A stretch of DNA of 64,000 nt from HXMU1420-13 sp965601825 (GTDB taxonomy: Bacteria > Bacteroidota > Rhodothermia > Balneolales > Balneolaceae). The stretch is from the NCBI GenBank assembly GCA_965601825.1, contig OZ271839.1, positions 3,348,001 through 3,412,000 on the forward strand, written 5' to 3'. Shown piece after piece: positions 1 to 9,041 of this stretch (position 1 is the first letter of the stretch; each line of letters begins with the position of its first letter). The position numbers were made by a program, and so were the translations under genes. Below the pieces are notes generated by a model. It made no database searches and was not told the origin of the DNA. It saw nothing but the letters and a program-made list of their open reading frames with translations.

Positions 1-218
1 ATAGACTTCCATATGTTCTTGATGATCAATTCGAATCTACCAAAGGAACGCGTGGTGAAAAAGGTACCGGACTAGGGCTAATTATTTGTAAAGAATTCAT
101 CCAGAAAAATGCCGGTAACATCTGGATTCAAAGTGAAGAAGGACATGGAACTACCGTTTCATTTTCACTACCCGTCGCCATTGAAGAAGAAGTAGAATTG
201 AAAAAAGAAGAAGTCTAA
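1..218 (+). CDS. Sensor histidine kinase, C-terminal fragment
   Basis: Only the last ~71 codons are in the window; the gene begins upstream. The reading frame (codons from position 3) carries the end of a HATPase_c domain: a T-R-G-E-K-G-T-G-L-G-L glycine-rich G2 box followed by I-I-C-K-E-F-I and the strand N-I-W-I-Q-S-E-E-G-H-G-T-T-V-S-F. This is the ATP-lid and last strand of a two-component histidine kinase. It ends in an acidic/lysine tail and TAA at 216-218. Nothing can be said about its sensor part or partner. Confidence 0.9.
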   Translation, partial: RLPYVLDDQFESTKGTRGEKGTGLGLIICKEFIQKNAGNIWIQSEEGHGTTVSFSLPVAIEEEVELKKEEV

Positions 219-280
219 TAAACTGACATTAGTTGTCACCCCCATCTTCTAACTTCCAATAGTCAATCAGCAAATAACAG

Positions 281-320
281 GTGAACATTGAATGTTCCTT
301 GTTGGATATTGATTATTGAA
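281..320. repeat. AT-rich dispersed repeat, family C (copy 1)
   Basis: The string contains GAACATTGAATGTTC (imperfect palindrome) and TTGTTGGATATTGATTATTG. Related text occurs at 33202-33266 (TTGTTGAATATTATTG) and 47452-47480 (CATTCAACAAAGAACATTG). All three copies are intergenic. The likeness is partial and low-complexity, so family membership is tentative. Confidence 0.4.
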
Positions 321-336
321 CAGAATAATAATTAAA

Positions 337-419
337 GTCATCCTGATCCCGACAGCGGTCGGGAGAAGGATCAGCGGTATTCATAAACCAGTTGATTCTT
401 CGCTATCACACAGAATGAC
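337..419. repeat. REP/MITE-like palindromic element, family A
   Basis: The element is bounded by near-inverted ends GTCATCCTG (337) and CAGAATGAC (411-419), and contains an internal hairpin TCCCGAC-AGC-GGTCGGGA inside a longer TGATCC...GGATCA stem. This GTCATYCTG/CAGAATGAC design is common in dispersed repeats of Bacteroidota-like genomes. It lies directly before the exonuclease gene and would be wrongly included in that protein if an upstream TTG at 316 were taken as the start. Confidence 0.7.
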
Positions 420-429
420 AATACGCTCT

Positions 430-1419
430 ATGCTCAAAATCACCAAAGCAGGACATCACGGCATTTTACTTCCCGAACTTAGTATCGGGCTGGATTATAG
501 TGGCACGAAAGCAGATCATATTTTCATTTCCCATGCACATGCTGATCATATGCCGCGGAATCGAAACTTGACGGTATATTGCACTCCACCCACTGCTCGA
601 TTCATGAAAAAGAGAGGTTTTGGTGGTAAAATGATCGAAATAGAATTTGGAGAGACTTTAGAGACGGATGCAGCCCGAATCACCCTCTACCCTGCCGGAC
701 ATATTTTGGGTTCTGCTATGACCTTCGTAGAATCAGATCTTGGTTCAGTATTATACACCGGTGATTATCGAACGCCTCCATCACCTGCAACGGAAGGATT
801 CCAACTTCCGGACGTTCAGGTTGATCAGTTTATTACTGAAGCCACTTTTAGTTTACCGATTTATAAATGGAAATCGGAAGAAGATTTGGCAACACAAATT
901 CGAGGATTTGCAACCCGATCTTTAGAGGATGGATACACCCCCATTTTCACAGCTTACAATTTGGGAAAAGCCCAAGAATTGATGTATATCCTCAAAGAGC
1001 TGAATCATCCCATGCAAATTCATGGCGCAGGATATAATCTTTGTGGGATTTACGAAGAATTCGGATTTGGTCTGGGTGATTATGAAACCTATCAAAGGGA
1101 AAACTGTGAAGGCAAAATCCTGATTTGTCCGAGTTCGGCTTTGGGGACAGGTTTCGCCAGTAATGTGAAGAAAACTCGAGTTGCTTATTGTAGTGGGTGG
1201 GCAAGCAATGAAAGTCGACAAACCCAATTAACTGTAGATGAGCTTATCCCAATAAGCGATCACCTCGACTTCTTCGAATTGATTGATTTATGCGATCAGA
1301 TTAGGCCTAAAAAAGTGTGGGTCACTCATACTCCTAATCCCGATGTCGTTCAGCATTATCTGGATGATTTGGGGATTAAATCAGCGTTTTTAGATATGGA
1401 GGTTGTGGATAATGACTAA
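430..1419 (+). CDS. Ligase-associated beta-CASP/MBL-fold DNA exonuclease
   Basis: Metallo-beta-lactamase fold nuclease of the ligase-associated DNA exonuclease family (mRNA 3'-end processing factor-like). Counting from the chosen start, H-A-H-A-D-H (residues 35-40) is the zinc-binding motif 2; H-I-L-G-S-A-M and Y-T-G-D-Y-R-T follow as motifs 3 and 4, and a beta-CASP part ends with W-V-T-H-T-P. About 330 residues, normal for the family. The frame is open back to a TTG at 316, but that stretch (337-419) is a dispersed palindromic repeat, so ATG 430 (or 415) is preferred. It sits directly before an ATP-dependent DNA ligase, the usual partner; the helicase and endonuclease that often complete this repair set are not in the window. 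Confidence 0.88.
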   Translation: MLKITKAGHHGILLPELSIGLDYSGTKADHIFISHAHADHMPRNRNLTVYCTPPTARFMKKRGFGGKMIEIEFGETLETDAARITLYPAGHILGSAMTFVESDLGSVLYTGDYRTPPSPATEGFQLPDVQVDQFITEATFSLPIYKWKSEEDLATQIRGFATRSLEDGYTPIFTAYNLGKAQELMYILKELNHPMQIHGAGYNLCGIYEEFGFGLGDYETYQRENCEGKILICPSSALGTGFASNVKKTRVAYCSGWASNESRQTQLTVDELIPISDHLDFFELIDLCDQIRPKKVWVTHTPNPDVVQHYLDDLGIKSAFLDMEVVDND

Positions 1420-1442
1420 TTCAAAATTCATTGCCCTATACG

Positions 1443-1546
1443 GACCCACCCCTCAATCCCCTCCCAAGAGGGGACGCTCGGGTACATTGAAATTCCTAAC
1501 ATCAATGAGTCTTCCTCTCCTGAGAGAGGAAACAAAGGAGTGGGTC
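1443..1546. repeat. Palindromic intergenic repeat, family B (copy 1)
   Basis: The element starts GACCCACC (1443) and ends GTGGGTC (1540-1546), a terminal inverted repeat. Inside are two perfect 7-bp hairpins: TCCCCTC-CCAA-GAGGGGA (1457-1474) and TCCTCTC-CTGA-GAGAGGA (1513-1530). Related elements are at 38108-38213 and 47505-47544. Its right end contains AAAGGAG (1534-1540), which is correctly spaced to be the Shine-Dalgarno of the ligase gene starting at 1548. Confidence 0.75.
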
Positions 1547-1547
1547 A

Positions 1548-3254
1548 TTGGATAACACATTCAAAACTCTGGCAGAACTAGCTCAAAAAATCGCGTTCAC
1601 ACGAGGGAATAATGCGAAGATTAAGTTATGTGCGGAATACTTTAGTGAGTTGAGTTCAGAAGACGTTCGAAGAGCCGCACAATTTTTAGGGGAAGGTGCC
1701 TTCTCATCTGTATCAGGGAAAAGAGCTTCAGTCGGACATCGAACTGTTGCTATATTAGCTGCTGAAATATGTGAAATCGATTATGAAAAGGTATTTCGAC
1801 CATCTCGGACGGCAACGGGAAGTTCATCGGAAACCATTCAACGTTTACTGGAAAATATCCCGGAAGCTCGGGCAAAGTGGTCTGCTGAAAATATGTCTCT
1901 TGAGGAAATTGAAGCGATCTTTGAAACGCTGTACATCACTAAAGGTAGAGAAGCTAAACAAGCAGTATTGATGGAAAGCTGGACTAAAATGACTCCTCTT
2001 GAAGTCAAATATTTCATTCGGATGTTGGGACAGGGATCATTAAGAATAGGATTTGAAACCCGTAGTGTAGTATCAGCCATTGCAAAAGCATTCCATAAAA
2101 AAACCGAGAAAGTTCGATACGCTCATATGATCACCGGCAGTTTAGGCGATACAGCAATTCTGGCCAAAGAAGATCGATTACAGGAAGCAGAATTCGATCT
2201 ATTCCATCCCCTCTCATTTATGCTGGCAAGTCCGATTGAAAGTCGGGCAGTTGAAAATCTGGAAGAATACATCGCCGAAGAAAAGTTTGATGGCATGCGT
2301 TGCCAGGCTCATGTTTCCGGAGATAAGATCGAACTTTTTACCCGGGACCTGAATGTCACAACTTCCAGCTTTCCAGAAATTCTGGATTTCTTCAAAGAAA
2401 GAAATCTTCCCGAAGTAGTACTCGATGGAGAGATTTGTGTATTCAAAGACGAGACTATTCTCCCCTTTCAACTCCTCCAAAAACGAATGGGTGTTAAGAA
2501 GCCTGGTGCTAAACTACTATCTGAATTCCCCGTGATATTCGTGAGTTATGATGTTTTATATTTGGATGGGAATTCGTTATTCGATGAATCGTTAATCGAA
2601 CGGCGTAAAAAACTTGAGGAACTGGCTCAAGAATATCATCTGCCATTGACATCCCAAATGGAAATCACTTCGAATGACGATGTGGAGCAATTATTCAATC
2701 AGGCGTTGGCACATGGAAATGAGGGGTTAATGCTGAAGCGTAAAGATTCAGTCTATGAATATGGTCAACGCCGGAAATCCTGGCTGAAAGTTAAAAAACC
2801 TAGTGGATCATTGGACACTGTGATTTTATATGCTCATGCCGGAAGTGGAAAACGAGGTGGTACTTATTCTGATTTCACACTCGGAATTTCGGTTAAGGAT
2901 GATGATCGTTATGAAGAAGAATTCATCCCTATTGGAAAAGCATATGGTGGATATTCCAACGAAGAGCTTGCAGATATGAACAAGCGAATCAAAGGATTAA
3001 TTCTGGAGCGGTTTGGACCCACCCTTCTGCTGAAACCGGAAATTATGGTGGAACTGGAATTCGAGGATATCCAAATCAACAAAAGAACAAAAGCTAAATA
3101 CACACTTCGACTTCCCCGATTTAAAGCCATCCGTTGGGACCTCTCTCCTTCCGATGCCGATACTTTAAAAGATGTAGAGCGCTTGTTCGAGGAAAAAATC
3201 GAGCAGGAACGGGAGAATCAGGGCAAAAATCCTAGTTTTATCTGGAATTCCTGA
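1548..3254 (+). CDS. ATP-dependent DNA ligase (exonuclease-associated family)
   Basis: Seals nicks in duplex DNA through a lysyl-AMP intermediate. The motif E-E-K-F-D-G-M-R (Lys246 is the predicted adenylated residue) matches ligase motif I; V-V-L-D-G-E (motif III), E-G-L-M-L-K-R (motif IV) and S-W-L-K-V-K-K (motif V) follow. An all-alpha DNA-binding region precedes them (1-~220) and an OB-fold ends the protein. At 568 residues it matches the ligase family found next to MBL exonucleases rather than short LigC/D types. The start is TTG 1548, supported by AAAGGAG at 1534-1540 with a 7-base spacer; this ribosome site lies inside a dispersed repeat. Likely co-expressed with the exonuclease for double-strand break or end repair (inference). 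Confidence 0.92.
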   Translation: MDNTFKTLAELAQKIAFTRGNNAKIKLCAEYFSELSSEDVRRAAQFLGEGAFSSVSGKRASVGHRTVAILAAEICEIDYEKVFRPSRTATGSSSETIQRLLENIPEARAKWSAENMSLEEIEAIFETLYITKGREAKQAVLMESWTKMTPLEVKYFIRMLGQGSLRIGFETRSVVSAIAKAFHKKTEKVRYAHMITGSLGDTAILAKEDRLQEAEFDLFHPLSFMLASPIESRAVENLEEYIAEEKFDGMRCQAHVSGDKIELFTRDLNVTTSSFPEILDFFKERNLPEVVLDGEICVFKDETILPFQLLQKRMGVKKPGAKLLSEFPVIFVSYDVLYLDGNSLFDESLIERRKKLEELAQEYHLPLTSQMEITSNDDVEQLFNQALAHGNEGLMLKRKDSVYEYGQRRKSWLKVKKPSGSLDTVILYAHAGSGKRGGTYSDFTLGISVKDDDRYEEEFIPIGKAYGGYSNEELADMNKRIKGLILERFGPTLLLKPEIMVELEFEDIQINKRTKAKYTLRLPRFKAIRWDLSPSDADTLKDVERLFEEKIEQERENQGKNPSFIWNS

Positions 3255-3337
3255 TTAATTGATTTCTTAGCAACAAGTTTATGTAATTAAGTCAAAGATT
3301 TAATTATACTACGCCGGGTTAATCAATCACTTCATTT

Positions 3338-6178
3338 ATGCGTTCTATATTTACCAAAATTAGTCAGGGAATTTTTACTGTCCTATTATTCTCATCTATT
3401 TCATTTGCTCAATTCACCATTGATGGCATTGAAGGCATCGAATTCGATCCGTCTAATGGTGATTTTTCCACTACACTATCAGGTGATAATGTAACTGTGT
3501 TTGGTGTAATAGTTGCTCCTGTAGGCTTAACATTTAGTTACACTTCAGCTTCCAATAACTTTTCAATTTCAGGTACAGCATTTATTGGAATGGATGGTAT
3601 TGTTGGTTCTGATGTAAGTTTTTTGCTGTCAATCACTGATGAAACGGTAGATGAAGTCACAATCGGCTTAACTGAGAGTTTTTATATCAAAGGAATTGAA
3701 GTTAGTCCTGAAAATCTAACCCTGGGATATGATATCGCAAATTCTCAATTCGAAATGTATGGTGATCTATCGATTTCAATTCTTGAAGAAGATGTAACAG
3801 CTAACATGGGAGATGCAGATGATCCTGGGTTGATTTTTGATGGATCAACCATCACACATATTAATTTTGGAGTAACGACAGATTTCAGCCTGGCTGGTAT
3901 GATCATTGAAGCCAATGATGTAGGAATTGAATGGGACTCCGAGAGTTCTGAATTATTTAACATTTATGGGGATGCCAGCTTAAACATCGACGGTGAATCG
4001 GTTGATGCTGATTTTGGTGACTCTGAAGAGCCTGGTATTGTTATTAGTAGCAGCCAACTTGAGTCATTCGAAGTGGACGTTAACAGCGATCTCACACTAG
4101 GAAATCTTGAAGTGATTGCTGAAGATGTAGACATCAAATACAGCGAAGGCGTTTTCGAAGTAACAGGGAAAATCACCATTGAAGAAGTGTTCTCGGTGTC
4201 TGTAACCCTAGGCAGTGATGACGCCCCGGGTCTCGAAATTGATGTCAGTGGATCGGCACCAAAATTCAAGATTGATGATCTTACCATTGATATTGAACAT
4301 GCCAACCTGGGCACCATCGATCTGAAAAATTTTGAGCTTGAGTTTAATAGCGATGGAATTGTTGAATCTGATCTGGATGTGGTATTACCATCAGGAACTG
4401 AAATAGATGGACGCATCAGTTTCAAAGACGTAAATGGAAAAGCAGAGCTTGATGGAATTAGCGTTTCCTATACAGCCACTAATATTGATGATGCCGTTGA
4501 AATTTTTGCTGGTGTTCAAATGGTTTATGTTGAAGGTAGTGTAGAAAACCTAACTAAACCCTCAGATTTGGAAGTCTCTGCTGAGATGGACCTAATTTAT
4601 GGGGGTGGATTTTCACTGGAAGATGAGGACGTAACGCTACTAGAGACTAGTGCATCAGTAGACGTAAATTCTGAGCAATTACAACTTGAAGCCGATGTAA
4701 ATGTAGGTGCGTATCAAGATGGTGACGATTGGAAAAGTCTTCTTGGAGATGGTTCAATTACTCTTAAATTATATTTTAGTGGTAGTGCAGTTACTGAAGT
4801 TAAAATTGATATACCATCTGATCCTTTAGTTAAAGTTGATGCGGAATTTTATCTCAATACAAGTGGTGATTTTGATGGGTTGATTGATGTTAGTTTATAT
4901 GTTCCAAGTTCCGTCCCATTTATCGGTGGTGACAAACTGGGTAGTGTGGATGGTGCAATTCGTTATAAAGCTGATGACTTAGGTGCTAGTTATGCCGCAG
5001 GTTGGACTGAATGGGATACCTTTTGGCATGATTATTATTTAGGCGCTAAATATAAATTCAAAAGCAGAAGCATCAGCACATTTTCCGGCAAAAGTCATGT
5101 AAGTGATATAAAGGACGATATTGAAGATGATATCAATGGGAAAGCAGTAAATGCAGCGACTCAATATACTATCAGTACTCACACTTTTGATGTGTATGAT
5201 GATCCAGTGACACCAAGCATGCTTTTAATTACCGCAGATTGGGGTAAAGAGATTGATAGTGTTCTTGTAAATGTAGTTGGTCCCGAAGGGATCTATGAAT
5301 TAACGCGGGCAATTGCTTTAACGGATACAAATACTACAACTGTCCCGGATTATGGCTATGAAGAAAATATGGATTGGGTAACTAATGACTCATCCGCTGT
5401 TTTTGTCATAACTACTCCATCCGCATTCAGTCAGGAAGAAATTGCTCATGCAACAATGATTGAAGGTCGATATCAGGTTGTAGTTTCTTTACCTGCAGAT
5501 CAAGCACCGGATTCGGTTGATCTAAGCGTTATTCCGATCTTCCAATCACCCAATACTGATATAGCAGTTTCTAAATCAGGTAATAATTATGAAGTTGACT
5601 TAGACTACTGGTCACTCATTCCGGATTCAACATTTTTATCTCTCTACGTGAATACCGAAAATTCTTACGATAGTGCACGTTTAGTAACTCATGTTGAAGC
5701 TGAAAACTTTGATGATTTTGGTTATGGAACTGAAAGTATTACGTACAATCCCGGTTTTCTTTCTGTAGAAGACACCTTGTATTTCTTTGCAATTATTGAT
5801 GATGGATACAATCCACCGGAAACATCAGATATTGCAAATCCATTTGTTCACGAACCGGATTTTTACGGAACCATTTCCTTCCCTCAAGATGCAGATTCAT
5901 TGAAAGCCGGTTTAAGAATTTTCATAGATGAAGACGTAGATAAAAGTTTTGATGTACACTCTACGGGTGGACTGGAAAAGTTTGGTATTTCAAGTAGTGA
6001 AGGAAACTATTCTATAAGTGGACTTGAACCCGGAACTTATGAAGTCAGGATTGTGCTTCCGCCCGGATATAGGATTTCCGGTGGTGTGGATCGATTCTCT
6101 CATCATGAAATAACTTTCGATGGTACTCCAATAAACCATGATTTTATAATTGAAGCAGTTACTCAGGAGGCGCAATAA
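3338..6178 (+). CDS. Large acidic secreted beta-rich protein, function unknown
   Basis: 946 residues beginning with a clear signal peptide (basic M-R-S-I-F-T-K, hydrophobic core, S-F-A-Q cleavage region near residue 24). The body to ~residue 480 is Asp/Glu/Ser/Val-rich with repeated strand patterns of the G-D-A-S-L-N-I-D-G / G-I-V-I-S-S type, suggesting stacked beta modules. The last ~90 residues (G-L-R-I-F-I-D-E-D ... G-L-E-P-G-T-Y-E-V-R-I) look like a SdrD-B / carboxypeptidase-regulatory-like beta sandwich. No T9SS tail is present. Its stop overlaps the next start by one base (TAATG at 6176-6180), so the two are translationally coupled and probably work together at the cell surface. I do not recognise a characterised family. 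Confidence 0.8.
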   Translation: MRSIFTKISQGIFTVLLFSSISFAQFTIDGIEGIEFDPSNGDFSTTLSGDNVTVFGVIVAPVGLTFSYTSASNNFSISGTAFIGMDGIVGSDVSFLLSITDETVDEVTIGLTESFYIKGIEVSPENLTLGYDIANSQFEMYGDLSISILEEDVTANMGDADDPGLIFDGSTITHINFGVTTDFSLAGMIIEANDVGIEWDSESSELFNIYGDASLNIDGESVDADFGDSEEPGIVISSSQLESFEVDVNSDLTLGNLEVIAEDVDIKYSEGVFEVTGKITIEEVFSVSVTLGSDDAPGLEIDVSGSAPKFKIDDLTIDIEHANLGTIDLKNFELEFNSDGIVESDLDVVLPSGTEIDGRISFKDVNGKAELDGISVSYTATNIDDAVEIFAGVQMVYVEGSVENLTKPSDLEVSAEMDLIYGGGFSLEDEDVTLLETSASVDVNSEQLQLEADVNVGAYQDGDDWKSLLGDGSITLKLYFSGSAVTEVKIDIPSDPLVKVDAEFYLNTSGDFDGLIDVSLYVPSSVPFIGGDKLGSVDGAIRYKADDLGASYAAGWTEWDTFWHDYYLGAKYKFKSRSISTFSGKSHVSDIKDDIEDDINGKAVNAATQYTISTHTFDVYDDPVTPSMLLITADWGKEIDSVLVNVVGPEGIYELTRAIALTDTNTTTVPDYGYEENMDWVTNDSSAVFVITTPSAFSQEEIAHATMIEGRYQVVVSLPADQAPDSVDLSVIPIFQSPNTDIAVSKSGNNYEVDLDYWSLIPDSTFLSLYVNTENSYDSARLVTHVEAENFDDFGYGTESITYNPGFLSVEDTLYFFAIIDDGYNPPETSDIANPFVHEPDFYGTISFPQDADSLKAGLRIFIDEDVDKSFDVHSTGGLEKFGISSSEGNYSISGLEPGTYEVRIVLPPGYRISGGVDRFSHHEITFDGTPINHDFIIEAVTQEAQ

Positions 6179-7761
6179 TGAAAAAGATTATACTTTCACT
6201 TTTCGTTTTGTTTATTGGGCATCAGGTTCATGCTCAGGAATTGCTTACCTCAGAACACCCTGAGCCAACCGAAAATGCATTATTCGGCTGGGCGTCAGCA
6301 ATACATATAGGTTATGCAGTAGTTACCGCTCCACAAAAAGATATCGGGGACAACCAATCCGTAGGAAGTGCATTTTACTATAGACGAACAATTAATGGTT
6401 GGGAAATCATTAAGGAATTTTCACCTGATGGATTGAATCAGCTTTCGAACTTTGGTATTAGTGCAGATATCAAATACCCATACATGGCAGTAGGTTCTCT
6501 GGGGGACCCTGATCGTGGATTATTTGCCGGAGCCGTTTATTTGTACACCTATAATGATACTAGTGTTACTCAGGTCCAAAAACTAACTCCATCTGATGCA
6601 GGAATTGGAAGCCAATTCGGTTATTCACTCGATTTAGCCTTTGAGAGTAACATTCTAGCTGTTGGCGCCTATCAGGCTGATGGAACAGAGAGTAAATCTG
6701 GTGCAGTATATATCTTCGAAACCAATAATGAAGGTGATTTTTTAGAAGTTCAAAAACTTGTTGCTGATGATGGAAAATCGCACGATTACTTTGGTCGCGA
6801 GCTAGTCTTCTTATCAGACGATATGATTGCAGTAAGTGCTTACAACGCAGATGGTGCAGAAGAACGAAGTGGAGCAGTATATATCTTCGAAAGAAACTCA
6901 GAAGATGTTTGGGAACAAACCGCAAAACTATTCGATCCTAATGGTTCATCTAGTGATTTATTTGGGTATAGTTTGTCTCCGTTAAATGAGATTTATGTTT
7001 TGGTTAAATCAAACTCATCTAATTTTACCGGAGCCTTTTTCATCGGTGCACCCGGTACTAATCACGAAAACGGACAAACCGGTTCAGTGTATATTTTTGA
7101 AAGAAATTCGGAGAACGTTTGGTCTATACAATATCAAATCATAGAACCCGATACAGAAAACAATGATCATTTTGGAATTTCTTTAGCTCATAATTCTGTT
7201 AGCGGATTATTTGTTGGTGCAAGTAGAACTGGGCTAACGAATGAAGGTAAAATCTATAACTATCGAATTGATTGGGAGTTTGATCCTGATGCTTTCGAGC
7301 AATTGCCATTTGCCGGAAATAATGCAGGTTTTTCAACCGAATTTTATGGTTCAAAACTAACAGCATCATCTAGCTTTGATGATCCCTACTTTATTTTTGC
7401 TACACCATATCAAACGTTAGATGACAAAACTAATGCAGGTACAGTCGAATTTTACCAAACTGTTTTGACGTCCAATGAAGAAGAGTTTGATATTGTGAAT
7501 AGTTATAGACTCGATCAAAACTACCCAAACCCATTTAATCCAAGTACAACTATCAACTATTCAGTGAAAGATGCCGGATTGGTAAGATTGTCAGTGTTTA
7601 ACTTATTGGGACAGGAAGTTCAGGTGTTGGTGAATGAGCAACAAATTCAGGGCAGCTATACGGTCAATTTCAACGCTTCTAGCCTGGCCTCGGGTTTCTA
7701 CTTCTATCGACTTGAAGTGAATGATTTTGTAAATACGAAAAAGATGTTGCTGATTAAATAA
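6178..7761 (+). CDS. Secreted FG-GAP/beta-propeller-like protein with T9SS sorting domain
   Basis: 527 residues: signal peptide (M-K-K-I-I-L-S-L-F-V-L-F..A-Q), then several ~55-residue units of the type F-G-x-S-L...S-G-A-V-Y-I-F-E that resemble FG-GAP/integrin-alpha propeller blades (three copies of S-G-A/S-V-Y-I-F-E are visible), and a C-terminal type A sorting domain (Q-N-Y-P-N-P-F-N-P-S-T-T-I ... G-F-Y-F-Y-R-L ... K-K-M-L-L-I-K). The C-terminal domain predicts export by the type IX system and surface anchoring or release. It is coupled to the preceding 946-residue secreted protein by a one-base overlap. The gene ends exactly where the convergent porin gene ends (7761/7762). Confidence 0.85.
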   Translation: MKKIILSLFVLFIGHQVHAQELLTSEHPEPTENALFGWASAIHIGYAVVTAPQKDIGDNQSVGSAFYYRRTINGWEIIKEFSPDGLNQLSNFGISADIKYPYMAVGSLGDPDRGLFAGAVYLYTYNDTSVTQVQKLTPSDAGIGSQFGYSLDLAFESNILAVGAYQADGTESKSGAVYIFETNNEGDFLEVQKLVADDGKSHDYFGRELVFLSDDMIAVSAYNADGAEERSGAVYIFERNSEDVWEQTAKLFDPNGSSSDLFGYSLSPLNEIYVLVKSNSSNFTGAFFIGAPGTNHENGQTGSVYIFERNSENVWSIQYQIIEPDTENNDHFGISLAHNSVSGLFVGASRTGLTNEGKIYNYRIDWEFDPDAFEQLPFAGNNAGFSTEFYGSKLTASSSFDDPYFIFATPYQTLDDKTNAGTVEFYQTVLTSNEEEFDIVNSYRLDQNYPNPFNPSTTINYSVKDAGLVRLSVFNLLGQEVQVLVNEQQIQGSYTVNFNASSLASGFYFYRLEVNDFVNTKKMLLIK

Positions 7762-8943
7762 TCAGAATCCAATCGAAGTTCTTAATCCGACGATAATCGC
7801 ATCTTCCAAATCAGTTGCCTGGTTTGGATTTGCGATGTACTGGGCATCAATCTGAAGACTAAATGATTCTTTAAGCTGAATTAAATAGGTGAGTTCCGTT
7901 ATCAATTCGTCTGCTAGATCATCACGAATTTCCTCTAAATAAGAATCACTGTTCATTGGCAAACTTACTGCTACACCAAATTGATCTTCATTCCTGCCCG
8001 GAAGTAATCCGGTATATGAAAGTCCGCCTCCAAGATATCCTGAGAACCGACTTATCTCAGGGTTAACGGCACCAACTCGTCCAAACAAAGATAATCCCTG
8101 ATCAGAATCCAGTTTTTCAGAAAACACTTTCCCTTCTGCAAAAGCATAAACACCGGCATCCAATTGTGATTCTCCATCCCAACTGATTCGTTCTTCAGAA
8201 TATTTCCAGATTCCAAGAGCAACTCGAAACGGAGAATTTTCATTAACACCACGATCTATTGATTGACCCGCTTCCGGACGTTTATACCAATTGATCTCTC
8301 CAATCATTAAGCTTCCTTCGCTCTCACGAATTCTAACTTTTGTTCCTTTTCTATCTGCCGGATCAGATGGAACAGCATCAAGAATTGCCCCTTTAAGTGT
8401 AATTCCGGGTATCAGGTTAATTTTTAATCGAGCACCTAACGTTGTAAATGGAAAAGTTGATGGGCCATGCGTGCCTGAATAATATAATTCAGGTCCAATT
8501 CCTTGAGAACTATTGATAAATAACTGCCCGGTATTAATAACATCAAACTCAGTATTCATATCATATAATCCGATCAGCAAAGAGCTCTTAATCGGTGCTA
8601 TTGGAATATTAGCCCAGGCTTCAAAAAGTCTCCAGTTATTCTCTGTTTCAATATTTGAAACACTTTGAATATCACCGGCAAGTTCAGAAATACTACCACC
8701 CTGATTTGCTAATCCGTACACATAAAATGTGAAATCATTCCAATTCGACTCAACTGTAATATCTACATTATCGAAATATCGAAGACCTGTATTGAAACCT
8801 CCGGTTGTATTCGCAAAAAAATCTGAAGTATAGACGACCGAAGTATTTAAGGAATCCAGAATACTTCCCTCCTGTGCTTTTGTATCCGATGAAATAACAA
8901 GTGCAATAAGCACTGCAAAAAAACTAATGAATACTTTTTTCAT
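7762..8943 (-). CDS. OprB-like outer membrane porin
   Basis: 393 residues with a signal peptide (M-K-K-V-F-I-S-F-F..T-K-A-Q) and alternating beta-strand pattern ending in an aromatic residue (T-S-I-G-F), as expected for a BAM substrate. The segments resembling carbohydrate-selective OprB porins are N-N-W-R-L-F-E-A-W, L-L-I-G-L-Y-D-M-N-T-E-F, and the segment G-P-E-L-Y-Y-S-G-T-H-G-P-S-T-F-P. The family mediates passive uptake of sugars and other small solutes across the outer membrane; the actual substrate cannot be told. Single gene, convergent with zero spacing with the gene to its left and divergent from the HhH-GPD gene to its right. Confidence 0.75.
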   Translation of the reverse strand: MKKVFISFFAVLIALVISSDTKAQEGSILDSLNTSVVYTSDFFANTTGGFNTGLRYFDNVDITVESNWNDFTFYVYGLANQGGSISELAGDIQSVSNIETENNWRLFEAWANIPIAPIKSSLLIGLYDMNTEFDVINTGQLFINSSQGIGPELYYSGTHGPSTFPFTTLGARLKINLIPGITLKGAILDAVPSDPADRKGTKVRIRESEGSLMIGEINWYKRPEAGQSIDRGVNENSPFRVALGIWKYSEERISWDGESQLDAGVYAFAEGKVFSEKLDSDQGLSLFGRVGAVNPEISRFSGYLGGGLSYTGLLPGRNEDQFGVAVSLPMNSDSYLEEIRDDLADELITELTYLIQLKESFSLQIDAQYIANPNQATDLEDAIIVGLRTSIGF

Positions 8944-9041
8944 AATTAATGAACGATTCTACCCCGAGTTCCTTTAAATTTACGTGCCAAAAAGTAAGGC
9001 AAAACCTCAGAAATACCTATCAGTAACATTTTCATTTCTCT

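Noticed and set aside
316..429. N-terminal extension of the exonuclease from TTG 316
   Set aside because: It is encoded by a palindromic dispersed repeat and does not resemble the family; ATG 430 gives the usual start.
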